A DNA stretch of 33,677 nucleotides, taken from NCBI GenBank assembly GCA_028870845.1, contig JAGWOR010000028.1:1-33677 (forward strand). Direction: 5' to 3'. This document shows, piece by piece, positions 17,465-26,302 of this stretch. The stretch's first letter is position 1. Each line of letters starts with the position of its first letter. Below the pieces are notes generated by a model. It searched no databases and was not told the DNA's origin. It was given only the letters and a program-made list of their open reading frames with translations. The position numbers were made by a program, and so were the translations under genes. This DNA comes from Gammaproteobacteria bacterium (lineage in GTDB: Bacteria > Pseudomonadota > Gammaproteobacteria > Natronospirales > REEB76).

Positions 17465-18976
17465 TCAGAAAACGTTGTACATCTCGATCACCTGGCGGTC
17501 ATCCCGCAAGCGGTGCTGCTTGGCATCGTCGGAACGTTCCTGGGCAAGCGCCGCCAGATAGTCATTGGTGACATCGCCGGTGATGTACTCACCGGAAAAC
17601 ACCGAGGTGTCAAAATGCTGGATCTTGGGATTGCCGCGGCGCACGGCATCGATCAGGTCGTCAAGATTCTGGTAGATAAGCCTGTCCGCGCCGATGAACT
17701 CCGCCACCTGCTCCTCGCTGCGGTCGAAAGCAATGAGTTCCCGGGAAGTGGGCATATCGATGCCATAGACATTCGGAAACCGCACCGGCGGCGCGGCGGA
17801 TGCGAAGTAAACCTTGTGCGCGCCGGCTTCCCTGGCCATCTGGATGATCTGTTGGGAAGTGGTGCCGCGCACGATGGAGTCATCCACCAGCAGTACATTC
17901 TTGCCGTTGAATTCCAGGTCGATGGCGTTTAATTTCTGGTGCACGGAGTGATTGCGCTGCTTCTGTCCAGGCATGATGAAGGTACGGCCGATATAGCGGT
18001 TCTTGATGAAGCCTTCCCGGTACTTGACTCCCAGCTGGTTCGCCAGCTGCAGGGCGCTGGTGCGGCTGGTGTCAGGTATCGGTATCACCACATCGATGTC
18101 ATGATCTGACCAGTCGCGCTGAATCTGCTCCGCCAGTTTGTCGCCCATGCGCATACGCGCCTTGTACACCGATATGTCGTCCATAATGGAATCCGGGCGC
18201 GCAAAATATACATATTCGAATATGCAGGGCGAATATAGCGGCTTTTCCGCGCACTGCTGGGTATGCAAGCCGCCATTGCGGTCGATGACCACGGCCTCAC
18301 CCGGCGCCACGTCACGCATCAGTTCGAAACCGCATACGTCCAGAGCCACGCTTTCCGATGCAATCATGTATTCCATGCCGGCATCGGTAATGCGCCTACC
18401 GAATACCAGCGGGCGTATGCCGTAGGGGTCGCGGAATCCGACGATGCCATAGCCGGAAATCATCGCCACGTTTGCATACCCGCCGCGGCAGCGCCTGTGC
18501 ACGGTACTCACCGCCTTGAAGATGTCGCGTTCATCCACCTCCATGTTGCCGGTACGCTGCAGTTCGTGGGCGAAAACATTCAAAAGGATTTCCGAATCCG
18601 ACTGGGTGTTGAGATGGCGGCGGTCCTCCCTGAACAGCATTTCCTTCAGGATACGGGCGTTGATGAGATTGCCGTTATGACCGAGCCCGATGCCGTACGG
18701 TGAATTGGTATAGAACGGCTGGGCTTCCGCCGAATTCGAACACCCGGCGGTTGGATAGCGTACATGACCGATGCCCATGCTGCCGCGCAGCCGCAGCATG
18801 TGGCGTTGCTGAAATACGTCACGAACCAGTCCATTGCTCTTGCGCAGATATAAGTGGTCGTGGTCGCAGGTCATGATGCCGGCGGCGTCCTGGCCGCGAT
18901 GCTGCAGCACCGTCAGGGCATCATACAGAATTTGATTAACGCTGCTGTGGCCGACAACCCCGACGATTCCGCACAT
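17465..18976 (-). CDS. purF: Amidophosphoribosyltransferase PurF, 503 aa
   Basis: PurF catalyses the first committed step of purine synthesis: PRPP and glutamine give phosphoribosylamine. The N-terminal Ntn glutaminase has nucleophile Cys2, exposed after Met removal, and the QHRGQDAAG motif (25-33). The phosphoribosyltransferase domain has the PRPP loop [13 protein letters not shown] (361-373). Length is like E. coli PurF (505). The ATG has GAGGA upstream. It follows cvpA after 17 bp, the classic cvpA-purF pair. Confidence 0.98.
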   Translation of the reverse strand: MCGIVGVVGHSSVNQILYDALTVLQHRGQDAAGIMTCDHDHLYLRKSNGLVRDVFQQRHMLRLRGSMGIGHVRYPTAGCSNSAEAQPFYTNSPYGIGLGHNGNLINARILKEMLFREDRRHLNTQSDSEILLNVFAHELQRTGNMEVDERDIFKAVSTVHRRCRGGYANVAMISGYGIVGFRDPYGIRPLVFGRRITDAGMEYMIASESVALDVCGFELMRDVAPGEAVVIDRNGGLHTQQCAEKPLYSPCIFEYVYFARPDSIMDDISVYKARMRMGDKLAEQIQRDWSDHDIDVVIPIPDTSRTSALQLANQLGVKYREGFIKNRYIGRTFIMPGQKQRNHSVHQKLNAIDLEFNGKNVLLVDDSIVRGTTSQQIIQMAREAGAHKVYFASAAPPVRFPNVYGIDMPTSRELIAFDRSEEQVAEFIGADRLIYQNLDDLIDAVRRGNPKIQHFDTSVFSGEYITGDVTNDYLAALAQERSDDAKQHRLRDDRQVIEMYNVF

Positions 18977-18993
18977 ACATCTTCCTCGTTAGT

Positions 18994-19512
18994 TCATTGA
19001 TGCGCGGGCCTCACAAGCCTGCGCCCGTCAAGCATCATTTCGTCCGCCACCTGTACCGGCAAAACCGCCCGCATCCAGCCCGCCACCGATTCGACGTAAG
19101 GTATGAGCCGCGATTCTCGCCACCAGGCATGCCGCGGCATTGTGGTGAACCCGGCAACGATCACCAACACTGCCACAATCACTACTCCGCGCACCAGGCC
19201 GAAGATCAGTCCCAGCACCCGGTCGGATGCGCGGGAACCGGTCTTCTTCATGAGCTTCCCCACCAGGAAATTGACGGCAGTGCCGACGATCAGTATCAGC
19301 ACGAACAGGATCGCAAAACCGATAATCAAACGCACCGAAGGATTGTGGATCACACCGAAAAGATCGCCCACCTGCCTGGCAAATCGCAAGGCCACCCAAA
19401 AACCAAGTATCCAGGTAATCAATGAGACAACTTCGCGCACGAATCCGCGAATTAGACTGACCAGCGCCGATACGATGATGATGACCAGGATCAGATAGTC
19501 AACCCAGCTCAT
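18994..19512 (-). CDS. cvpA: CvpA family inner-membrane protein, 172 aa
   Basis: CvpA homologues are multi-pass membrane proteins needed for colicin V production in E. coli and for envelope stress tolerance elsewhere. Their molecular role is unsettled. The protein starts MSWVDYLILVIIIVSALVS, with further membrane segments near 32-48, 60-82 and 100-122, and a short polar C-terminus. The ATG at 19512 is chosen because GGGG lies at good distance and homologues begin there. An ATG ten codons upstream has no ribosome site. It precedes purF and follows dedD, as in many gammaproteobacteria. Confidence 0.94.
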   Translation of the reverse strand: MSWVDYLILVIIIVSALVSLIRGFVREVVSLITWILGFWVALRFARQVGDLFGVIHNPSVRLIIGFAILFVLILIVGTAVNFLVGKLMKKTGSRASDRVLGLIFGLVRGVVIVAVLVIVAGFTTMPRHAWWRESRLIPYVESVAGWMRAVLPVQVADEMMLDGRRLVRPAHQ

Positions 19513-19598
19513 GCGCGCCCCGGCGGCAGCGGCGTGCCGCATAAAAACGGAGCGCTATTTTAACAGACGCAGGACTTGAATTTCGCAGCCCGCTCACC

Positions 19599-20138
19599 TC
19601 AATGGTTCGGCACAACCACCGCTTTCCCGCCGTAAGCCTGTATGATTCCGGAAGCCGCATGTTCTGCAGCTGCCCGGTCCGGATATGGCCCGACACGCAC
19701 ACGATAAAAGGTATGCTTGTGATCCGTGAAGCGGCTTATGAATGCGTGATAGCCGTGCTTGGCGAGCTTTTCCTGCACGCTGCGAGCGTTGGCTTCGTTT
19801 CCAAAGCTGCCTGCCTGGACCGCCCAGCCGCCGGTGGCTGCGGCCTTTGGCTTATGCGCTGCGGGCCGTACAACGGATGCGGCGGCAGGCGCGGCGGCTA
19901 GTGCAGCGGCATGAGTTGCGGCGCGCAGCGATTGCACGCCGGTGGCGGCGGCCGGCGGACTGCTCAGATCCATGTGGTAGGCAGGCTGCGCATGGCTGGT
20001 GGCGGCCGCTGGCAATGTCAGCGGTTTGGTTACCGTGGTGCTCGGCGACCCGCCTTTCAGCACCCATGGAATGATGATCACCGCCAGGATCACTATTACC
20101 ACGGCACCGATTAAACGCTCTTTGAGTCCAATCTCCAT
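19599..20138 (-). CDS. dedD: DedD-like SPOR-domain protein, 179 aa
   Basis: The protein is predicted to be anchored in the inner membrane and to bind denuded septal peptidoglycan during division. A cytoplasmic N-terminus (MEIGLKER) leads into a transmembrane segment (8-27). An Ala/Pro-rich periplasmic linker (about 30-100) and a C-terminal SPOR domain (103-177, WAVQAGSFGNEANARSV to the end) follow. Position between folC and cvpA is the usual place of dedD. The stop codon of folC is 19 bp upstream. Confidence 0.93.
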   Translation of the reverse strand: MEIGLKERLIGAVVIVILAVIIIPWVLKGGSPSTTVTKPLTLPAAATSHAQPAYHMDLSSPPAAATGVQSLRAATHAAALAAAPAAASVVRPAAHKPKAAATGGWAVQAGSFGNEANARSVQEKLAKHGYHAFISRFTDHKHTFYRVRVGPYPDRAAAEHAASGIIQAYGGKAVVVPNH

Positions 20139-20157
20139 TACCAGCCTCCACGCGGCT

Positions 20158-21453
20158 TCAGCCGCTTTCAGTTGTAATTGCTACCGGGTTCCTGCAGGCG
20201 CTGCGCAATACTGCGCCTACTGTGAGAAAAGAACCAAACACCAGGATACGATCGCCGCTTCGGGCAGCGCTGCGTGCCGCATGGCAGGCGGCGGTTACAT
20301 CGCCACAGGCCGTCAGCCGGGCGGCCGGCAGCGCTGCCTGAATGCGTCCCGCCAGCTCCGCAGCCGTCTGGCCGCGCGCGCCCTCCAGGCCCGCCACATA
20401 CCAGCTGTCCAACTGGGGCGCCAGCAGCCGCACCACTTCCTCCACCGCCTTGTCGCGCAACATGCCCACCACTGCCAGGGTCCTGCCGCGTGCCGGATTG
20501 GCTTTGAGGTTGGCGGCCAATACCGCGGCCGCGGCCGGGTTATGAGCCACGTCCAGGATCCAGGATACATCACCCTGCCAGAGTTCAAAGCGCGCATGGA
20601 TGCGCGCGCTTCTCAATCCTTGCCGAATCGCCGCTGCTTCCACCGGCAACGAGGCGCAAAGCATTTGCAATAACGCAATGCAACTGGCGGCATTGTCCAC
20701 TTGCCTATCACCCGGCATGGCCGGACACGGCAGTTGCTGTATATGCGATCCGCGACCATGCCAGTCCCAGTACATTCCGGCTGCCTGCCAGTCATAGTCG
20801 CGTCCCAGCACCTGCAGCTCTGCGCCCAGACGGCGCGTGGTGTCCAGCAGGCGCGTGGGCGGATCGCGATCGCCGCAGATGGCCGGCCGGCCAGCTCGGT
20901 AGATGCCGGCTTTCTCGAACCCGATGCTGTCCCGGTCATACCCCAGCCATTCCTGGTGATCCAGGGCCACAGAGGCCACCAGGGCGCCTTCCGGTTGCAG
21001 CACATTTACCGCATCCAACCGGCCGCCCATGCCCACCTCCAGCACCGCCACCTCAACTCCGCGACGGCGGAAAATCTCGAAGGCTGCCAGGGTGCCGAAT
21101 TCGAAATAGGTAAGGCTGACAGTGCCACGCGCCGCCTCCACGCTGGCAAAAGCCTCCACCAGTTCGGCATCCGAAACCTCCAGCCCCTGGATGCAGACGC
21201 GTTCGTTATAGCGCAGCAGATGCGGTGAAGTGTAGGCGCCGACGGCGTATCCCTGGGCGCGCAACATGGCGTCCAGGAACGCCACGCATGAACCCTTGCC
21301 ATTGGTGCCACCCACGGTTAACACGCGGTAAGGCGGCTGTTCCAAGCCCATGGCCGCCAGCACCCGTTGTACCCGTTCGAGCCCGAGATCAATGGCATTC
21401 GGATGCATGCTCTCCTGCCAGCGAAGCCATTCAGAGAGCGTGTTAAAACGCAT
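20158..21453 (-). CDS. folC: Dihydrofolate synthase / folylpolyglutamate synthase FolC, 431 aa
   Basis: FolC adds glutamate to dihydropteroate and extends folate polyglutamates. It belongs to the Mur ligase superfamily. The P-loop VGGTNGKGS spans residues 47-55. YTSPHLLRYNERV (74-86) is the folate-binding signature. EVGMGGRLDAVN near 138-149 and the C-terminal ligase motif DVAHNPAAA near 310 are also present. Length is typical. It lies 103 bp after accD, on the same strand as dedD-cvpA-purF. Confidence 0.97.
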   Translation of the reverse strand: MRFNTLSEWLRWQESMHPNAIDLGLERVQRVLAAMGLEQPPYRVLTVGGTNGKGSCVAFLDAMLRAQGYAVGAYTSPHLLRYNERVCIQGLEVSDAELVEAFASVEAARGTVSLTYFEFGTLAAFEIFRRRGVEVAVLEVGMGGRLDAVNVLQPEGALVASVALDHQEWLGYDRDSIGFEKAGIYRAGRPAICGDRDPPTRLLDTTRRLGAELQVLGRDYDWQAAGMYWDWHGRGSHIQQLPCPAMPGDRQVDNAASCIALLQMLCASLPVEAAAIRQGLRSARIHARFELWQGDVSWILDVAHNPAAAAVLAANLKANPARGRTLAVVGMLRDKAVEEVVRLLAPQLDSWYVAGLEGARGQTAAELAGRIQAALPAARLTACGDVTAACHAARSAARSGDRILVFGSFLTVGAVLRSACRNPVAITTESG

Positions 21454-21528
21454 GGTACAAATCCGGTGATGGCTGGCGGTTAATAAGGGTTACGCCGTTG
21501 CGGCGGTATTCGGATAACAATGCGCCCG

Positions 21529-21544
21529 GCCTGGTGAATCAGGC
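21529..21544 (-). other. Small hairpin just after accD stop codon
   Basis: GCCTG and CAGGC pair across a 6-nt loop, 12 nt past the accD stop codon. A second hairpin (CGCCG-CAA-CGGCG, 21493-21505) follows in the same spacer. Neither is followed by a U-tract. They may act as mRNA 3'-end or processing structures between accD and folC. The evidence is structure only. Confidence 0.3.
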
Positions 21545-21556
21545 TTCCAGTGCTGC

Positions 21557-22453
21557 TTATCCTGCGCTGCTTGCTTCCTCACCTTCTTTAAGTTTCGGCT
21601 GTCGCGTGAGCATGGCCAGCAGGGAGCCGAGCCGGTCGCGCATTTCGCGGCGGTCGATGATCATGTCGAGCGCGCCGTGTTCCAGCAAAAACTCGCTGCG
21701 CTGGAATCCTTCCGGCAGGGTTTCGCGCACTGTCTGTTCGATCACCCGTGGTCCAGCGAAACCGATCAGCGCCTTGGGTTCGGCGGCATTCACATCGCCC
21801 AGCATGGCCAGCGAGGCGGATACGCCGCCGGTGGTCGGGTCGGTCATGACGGAAACGAAGGGTATGCCACGGCGTGAAAGCTTCGCCAGGGCGGCGCTGG
21901 TCTTGGCCATTTGCATCAATGAAATCAGGGCTTCCTGCATGCGTGCTCCGCCGCTGGCCGAAAAGCACACCAGCGGAGCGTTTTCCTCCATGGCGGTCTC
22001 CACTGCACGTACGAAACGTTCTCCCACCACCGAACCCATGGAACCGCCCATGAACTTGAACTCGAACGCGCACGCCACCACCCGCATGCCCTTGAGGCGG
22101 CCCTTCATGGCTACCAGCGCGTCCTTCTCATTGGTGGCTTTCTGGGCCAGCATCAACCGGTCCTTGTATTTCTTGCTGTCGCGAAACCGCAACACATCCA
22201 CCGGTTCAATGCTTGCGCCAATTTCCGTGCCGGTACCGGGGTCCAGGAATACATCCAGGCGCTGGCGCGCCGTTAGACGCATGTGGTTGCCGCACTTGGG
22301 ACAGACGAACAAATTGCGTTCCAGTTCGGCGCGGTACAGCACCGAGTTGCACGCCTCGCACTTGCTCCACAAGCCCTCCGGTATTCCGCGCCGGGCCGGG
22401 CGTGATTCATCGGTGTTGATGCGCGAAGGTACGATTTTCTTGAACCAATTCAT
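21557..22453 (-). CDS. accD: Acetyl-CoA carboxylase carboxyltransferase subunit beta AccD, 298 aa
   Basis: AccD pairs with AccA to move the carboxyl group from biotin to acetyl-CoA, making malonyl-CoA for fatty acid synthesis. The N-terminal zinc finger has Cys32, Cys35, Cys51 and Cys54. The crotonase-like core includes [11 protein letters not shown] and [13 protein letters not shown], the CoA and biotin site glycines. Length is typical of the E. coli type (304). It lies in the truA-accD-folC series. The trp genes that often separate truA from accD are absent. Confidence 0.98.
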   Translation of the reverse strand: MNWFKKIVPSRINTDESRPARRGIPEGLWSKCEACNSVLYRAELERNLFVCPKCGNHMRLTARQRLDVFLDPGTGTEIGASIEPVDVLRFRDSKKYKDRLMLAQKATNEKDALVAMKGRLKGMRVVACAFEFKFMGGSMGSVVGERFVRAVETAMEENAPLVCFSASGGARMQEALISLMQMAKTSAALAKLSRRGIPFVSVMTDPTTGGVSASLAMLGDVNAAEPKALIGFAGPRVIEQTVRETLPEGFQRSEFLLEHGALDMIIDRREMRDRLGSLLAMLTRQPKLKEGEEASSAG

Positions 22454-22687
22454 ATGGTCGGTATACCCGGTGCTCAGCCTTTTCAGTTATGGACCGTGAA
22501 GTCCCCGCTCACACAGCATGCCTGGCCCCTGCAGAGCAGGTGACATATCATAAACGAAACCCGGCAGCCATTGGCGCGTGTGCAGCCGGGGTACTTGAAC
22601 GTCCGCTGACAATGCCGGCCCCGTGTAACCCGCTTGCATGATCATGGCATAGGCCGGCCGGCCCGCATCGGCCTGCTGCATATGCGG
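22454..22687. other. truA-accD spacer (234 bp), possible 64-codon frame
   Basis: In many gammaproteobacteria trpF, or trpFBA, or dedA, lies here. None is present. A minus-strand frame at 22487-22681 begins 6 bp after the truA stop codon, with a GGTGA sequence at ribosome-site distance, and could encode 64 residues. The product resembles no family I know and does not look like a TrpF remnant. I regard it as doubtful. Confidence 0.3.
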
Positions 22688-23503
22688 TCACCCGGCTGTG
22701 CGTCCGCGGGTCGCGGTCAGCCCGCTGAATAGCGCGCCGTGCGGCCGGGGGATCGCATAGCTGTCAGGATACAGTACCGCCACAAAACACAAGCCTTGCG
22801 CAGGTGCAGTAATACCACCCCGGGTTCGGTCACGCCCCTGCAAAACGTTTCTTGCCCACAGAGGCGGCTGCTTGCCGGTTCCGATATCGATCAACACGCC
22901 TGCGATGTTGCGCACCATGTGGTGCAAAAATCCGTCGGCCACCACGTCCAGGTACACGGCATCGCCGCTGCGGCGAATCTCGAGGCAATGCAGCCGGCGG
23001 ACCGGGGTGCGCGCCTGGCATTCCACGGCGCGAAACGCGGAAAAATCATGCTCCCCAAGAAGATAACCAGCGGCGGCGCGCATACGGGCTTCATCGATTG
23101 GCTGATGGACCCAGGTGGCCAGCGTGCGCAGTACCGCGGAACGCGTCACGCGGTTGAGAATGGTATAGCGGTACTGGCGGGCGATTGCCTGGTAACGCGC
23201 ATGGAAGTCGTCCGGCACCTGCTTGATCCAGCGGACTGCAACATCCTGCGGCAAATTTGAGTTGATGCCCAGCAACCAGCCACGCGGGTCTCGCCGTGAG
23301 GGCGAGTCAAAATGCACCACTTGTCCGGTGGCATGCACGCCGGCATCCGTACGGCCGGCACATCCGGCTTGCACCGGATGATCGGCCACTTTGGCGATCG
23401 CGGATTCGAGGCATGCTTGGACGGTGCGGCCCGCATGAGCCTGCCGTTGCCAGCCCATGAATGCGGTACCGTCGTACTCGAGGCCAAGTGCAAAGCGTGC
23501 CAT
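22688..23503 (-). CDS. truA: tRNA pseudouridine(38-40) synthase TruA, 271 aa
   Basis: TruA converts uridines 38, 39 and 40 in the anticodon arm of many tRNAs to pseudouridine. The catalytic Asp53 lies in GRTDAGVHATGQV (50-62). The N-terminal LGLEYDGTAFMGWQRQ and the FLHHMVRNIAG region near residue 195 are further family motifs. Length is normal. It sits 106 bp after fimV, the usual asd-fimV-truA order. Confidence 0.98.
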   Translation of the reverse strand: MARFALGLEYDGTAFMGWQRQAHAGRTVQACLESAIAKVADHPVQAGCAGRTDAGVHATGQVVHFDSPSRRDPRGWLLGINSNLPQDVAVRWIKQVPDDFHARYQAIARQYRYTILNRVTRSAVLRTLATWVHQPIDEARMRAAAGYLLGEHDFSAFRAVECQARTPVRRLHCLEIRRSGDAVYLDVVADGFLHHMVRNIAGVLIDIGTGKQPPLWARNVLQGRDRTRGGITAPAQGLCFVAVLYPDSYAIPRPHGALFSGLTATRGRTAG

Positions 23504-23548
23504 CAGGTCACAGCCCGGACTTGTATGTGCTCATCATGGGGAGCGTTG

Positions 23549-23587
23549 CGCGGCAGGTACTTGCCGCGGGCGCCATTACTGCGCCCG
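23549..23587 (-). other. Two tandem 7-bp hairpins between fimV and truA
   Basis: CGCGGCA (23549-23555) pairs with TGCCGCG (23562-23568), and CGGGCGC (23567-23573) pairs with GCGCCCG (23581-23587). The two share 2 nt at the join. Both stems are perfect and GC-only or nearly so. They lie 22 nt past the fimV stop codon. There is no U-run, so they may be a 3'-end stabilising structure or partial block to read-through into truA rather than a standard terminator. Confidence 0.45.
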
Positions 23588-23609
23588 GCGGTCGGCTACC
23601 TCGGTCGAA

Positions 23610-26114
23610 TCAAGTAAGGCCCTGCAGCAGTTTTCTGGCTTCCTGCTGCTGCAGACTGTCGCCCTCTTCCAGCACTTCCTGCAGGATATTCCTGGCGCCA
23701 TCGGCATCGCCCATATCGATATAGGCACGCGCAAGATCCAGTTTGGTGCCAATCTCGTTGAGTCCGGTGGTTTCCTCGCCGGTACCAGTGGAGGTTCCGG
23801 CTTGCGCGGCGGGCACATCTGCATCCGCGGCCAGCGATAGTGATTGCGCTACCGTGCCGGTGCCGGTACCGCTGCGCGAGCCTTCATCCTGGGGTGGCAC
23901 ATTGGTATTGACGAAATCCGAAAGCTCTTTCAGGGCCTTGTCGAATTCCACCTGGGAATCCGTGCCGAAATCCGCAGTGACCGCGGGCTCGGTGCCCTTT
24001 TTGACCGGAGCGGCCGCAGCTTTGGCTTTCTTTTCCGTACCCGCGGCTTCGGCAGCCGCCACTGCCGGCGCTGCTTTTTTGCCTTTTGGCACGGGTTCAA
24101 TGTCCGGCAGGGAAAAATCCACCATCTGTTGCTCTGCTGCGGGTTTTTCCGGTGCCGGCGGCATGCTCACGGGACGCACGCCTTCAAAGGCGCCGGCTAG
24201 AGGATCCAGGTCGGTATGCACCGCGGTTCCCGTACCAGCGCTTTCCAGCGGAATATCCACGCTGACTCCTGCGGCCGCGGCACCGGTCTCAACGAACAGT
24301 GGTTCCTCAGGCGCCACCTGGCGCCCCATGATGGCCACATTTTCCCAATCCTTGTCTGGCGTGGTTCCCATTTCCTGTCGCAGAGCGCGCGCAGTTTCCA
24401 CGAAGTTGCTGCGGTCGCCGGCGGTGAAATACACCTCCAGCAGTTTCAATTTCAGATCTCGCCGGTTCGGATCCTGTTGCAGGGCCTTGTTGAGGACATC
24501 CGCGGCCTGGTCATACAGACCGTAAGCCATGTGGAAGTCAGCCTCGGTCATTGGATCGGATTCGTCCAGCTTCAGGTTCGTGGTCGTCATATGGGAGGCG
24601 GTCGATCCCTGATCACCTGCAGGCGTGGCTTCAGGTGCTGCATCGCCTTTCCTTCCGGTGACGTCCTTGAGGCCGGCCTTTTCCTCTTTTTCCCAATCTG
24701 CATCCGCTGTGGGGGCTTTCTTGATCTTGACGGGCCTCATCGGCATTTCATTGTTGGCGGCACGCCGCTTCTTGATGATGATGCCTACCAGCAGCAGCAA
24801 CAGGATGGCGATGGCGGCAATGATCACGTATGTGTTGGACAATAAATCCATAAGTCCGCCGGATGAAGCAGCGGGCTGCTGTACGGCGAACTTTTTGTTC
24901 GGTAGCGGTTTGACCTCCGCGGGTTTATGCGGCTGTAGCGGGATGATCTTGGCTTCGGCGCCCTGCTTGTTCTGCATCCCCGCCTGTGCTTGTACAGCCG
25001 CTAGCTTGCTGCTCTTAACAGTGATGGGCGCATGCGACGTTGTAGAGGCGGCCGCAGCTGCGCTGCCAGCACCTGAGCCCGTGGCGGCGCTGGCTGCCGC
25101 GGTTGCTGCAGCATTCTTACCATTGCCCGCACCGGGCAGCTGGTTTTTGCCCGCCGACTCCGCCGAGGATGGCGCCACCAATTGCAGCGAAGGCTGTGGA
25201 GCGCCGCCGGCTGGCTTGTTGGTTGTATGCATTCCACGGCTGGCGCGCCAAGAGGCAATTTGCGTGCGCACCTCGGAATTCGCCTCGCTCACGCTCACCG
25301 CCTGTATGTCCGCCATGTTTGGGATGCGCAGTACATAGCCTGCCTTCATGAGATTGATGTTGCGCATGAAGACTTCGGGATTGGCGCGGTAAATTGCAAT
25401 CATCATCTGATTCAGGGTCACGCCTTGGGGACGCATGTGCCAGGCGATGCCGGACAGGGTTTCACCCCGATGGATCGGGCCGTAATTGCCGCCCAGAGGC
25501 GAGGCGCCCGCGGATACCGCCGGCGCTGCGGCAGGCGTCGCGGTTTGCGGAGCCGGGGTCTGCACTGGAGTAGCGGGAGCCGCGGCTTGCGGTGCCGATG
25601 GTTTTGCAGCCGGTGCCGTTGCCGTGGTTGCGGCAACCGGCGCCTGTGCAGCGGGCGACGCGGCTGCGGGCTGGGCTGTCACTGCGGCCGGTGCCGGACT
25701 CGCGGGACTGGTGCTTTCAAAATTCGGCGGGTTCAGGAAAACCGTGTACTCGCGTATCAGCTCGCCGTTGCCCCAGGTGGCATCGGCCAGGAAATCCACG
25801 AATGGATCATTCATGCTCTTGCTGGTGGTGATGTGGATATCCGCGCTGCCATCCGTGTTTTTCACGATGGTAAATTGCAGCTGGCTGAGCACGCCGGCCA
25901 TGGGAATGCCTGCCTGCTTGAACTGCGCGGCGCTGGCAACTTTGACATGCAGGCTGTCGATCTCATCGGGTGTCGCACCCACGATGGGAATCACAGCATC
26001 CAATGGTTGATTCAGTCCAGAATTGAGCTTAATCTCGCCGAGGCCGAGCGCATTTACCGCCAGCGGCAGCAATGCGATCACGCAGGCCAGGACAGTTTTC
26101 AGCGTCTTGCTCAT
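23610..26114 (-). CDS. fimV: FimV-like pilus assembly / polar hub protein, 834 aa
   Basis: FimV organises type IV pilus machinery and polarity in Pseudomonas and relatives. From the N-terminus: a signal peptide (MSKTLKTVLACVIALLPLAV, cleaved near 23); the FimV N-terminal domain (24-130) beginning LGLGEIKLNSGLNQPLDA; an Ala/Pro-rich linker; a LysM peptidoglycan-binding domain (211-264); another low-complexity stretch; a transmembrane segment (428-448); an acidic cytoplasmic part with a TPR-like unit (523-577); and the conserved C-terminal TPR-like FimV domain (785-834). The ATG at 26114 is preferred because GGGAG lies before it and a signal peptide starts there. The frame extends 21 codons upstream. 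No other pilus genes are in the window. Confidence 0.94.
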   Translation of the reverse strand: MSKTLKTVLACVIALLPLAVNALGLGEIKLNSGLNQPLDAVIPIVGATPDEIDSLHVKVASAAQFKQAGIPMAGVLSQLQFTIVKNTDGSADIHITTSKSMNDPFVDFLADATWGNGELIREYTVFLNPPNFESTSPASPAPAAVTAQPAAASPAAQAPVAATTATAPAAKPSAPQAAAPATPVQTPAPQTATPAAAPAVSAGASPLGGNYGPIHRGETLSGIAWHMRPQGVTLNQMMIAIYRANPEVFMRNINLMKAGYVLRIPNMADIQAVSVSEANSEVRTQIASWRASRGMHTTNKPAGGAPQPSLQLVAPSSAESAGKNQLPGAGNGKNAAATAAASAATGSGAGSAAAAASTTSHAPITVKSSKLAAVQAQAGMQNKQGAEAKIIPLQPHKPAEVKPLPNKKFAVQQPAASSGGLMDLLSNTYVIIAAIAILLLLLVGIIIKKRRAANNEMPMRPVKIKKAPTADADWEKEEKAGLKDVTGRKGDAAPEATPAGDQGSTASHMTTTNLKLDESDPMTEADFHMAYGLYDQAADVLNKALQQDPNRRDLKLKLLEVYFTAGDRSNFVETARALRQEMGTTPDKDWENVAIMGRQVAPEEPLFVETGAAAAGVSVDIPLESAGTGTAVHTDLDPLAGAFEGVRPVSMPPAPEKPAAEQQMVDFSLPDIEPVPKGKKAAPAVAAAEAAGTEKKAKAAAAPVKKGTEPAVTADFGTDSQVEFDKALKELSDFVNTNVPPQDEGSRSGTGTGTVAQSLSLAADADVPAAQAGTSTGTGEETTGLNEIGTKLDLARAYIDMGDADGARNILQEVLEEGDSLQQQEARKLLQGLT

Positions 26115-26249
26115 GATCACTCCCCGTCTCCCCGCCTCCAAACGCGCCCTCCAGCAGGCCCGAACGGATGACGGCATGCCTCGCTATAGCTCAGGTTGCT
26201 CTTTATAAGTCGGGTAGGAGGGGAGCCTCGCGGCTTCCCTCCCCCCTAA

Positions 26250-26283
26250 GAACCGGACGTGCGGGTTACCCCGCATCCGGCTC
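26250..26283 (-). ncRNA. Group II intron domain V (catalytic hairpin)
   Basis: This 34-nt hairpin reads on the minus strand GAGCCGGATGCGGGG, loop TAA, CCCGCACGTCCGGTTC. It has the AGC-equivalent catalytic triad near its base, a 2-nt CG bulge and a short tetraloop-like tip, the standard domain V shape. It lies 19 nt past the maturase stop codon and directly before domain VI. Confidence 0.92.
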
Positions 26284-26302
26284 AAGCAGCCTTAAGCATA
26301 AC

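Noticed and set aside
22487-22681. 64-codon minus-strand frame after truA
   Set aside because: It has a plausible start position but no recognisable family and an odd composition. It is kept only as a note on the spacer and not called as a gene.
25182-26171. Plus-strand 329-codon frame opposite fimV
   Set aside because: It is produced by the Ala/Pro-rich low-complexity coding region of fimV. Arg/Cys-rich nonsense.
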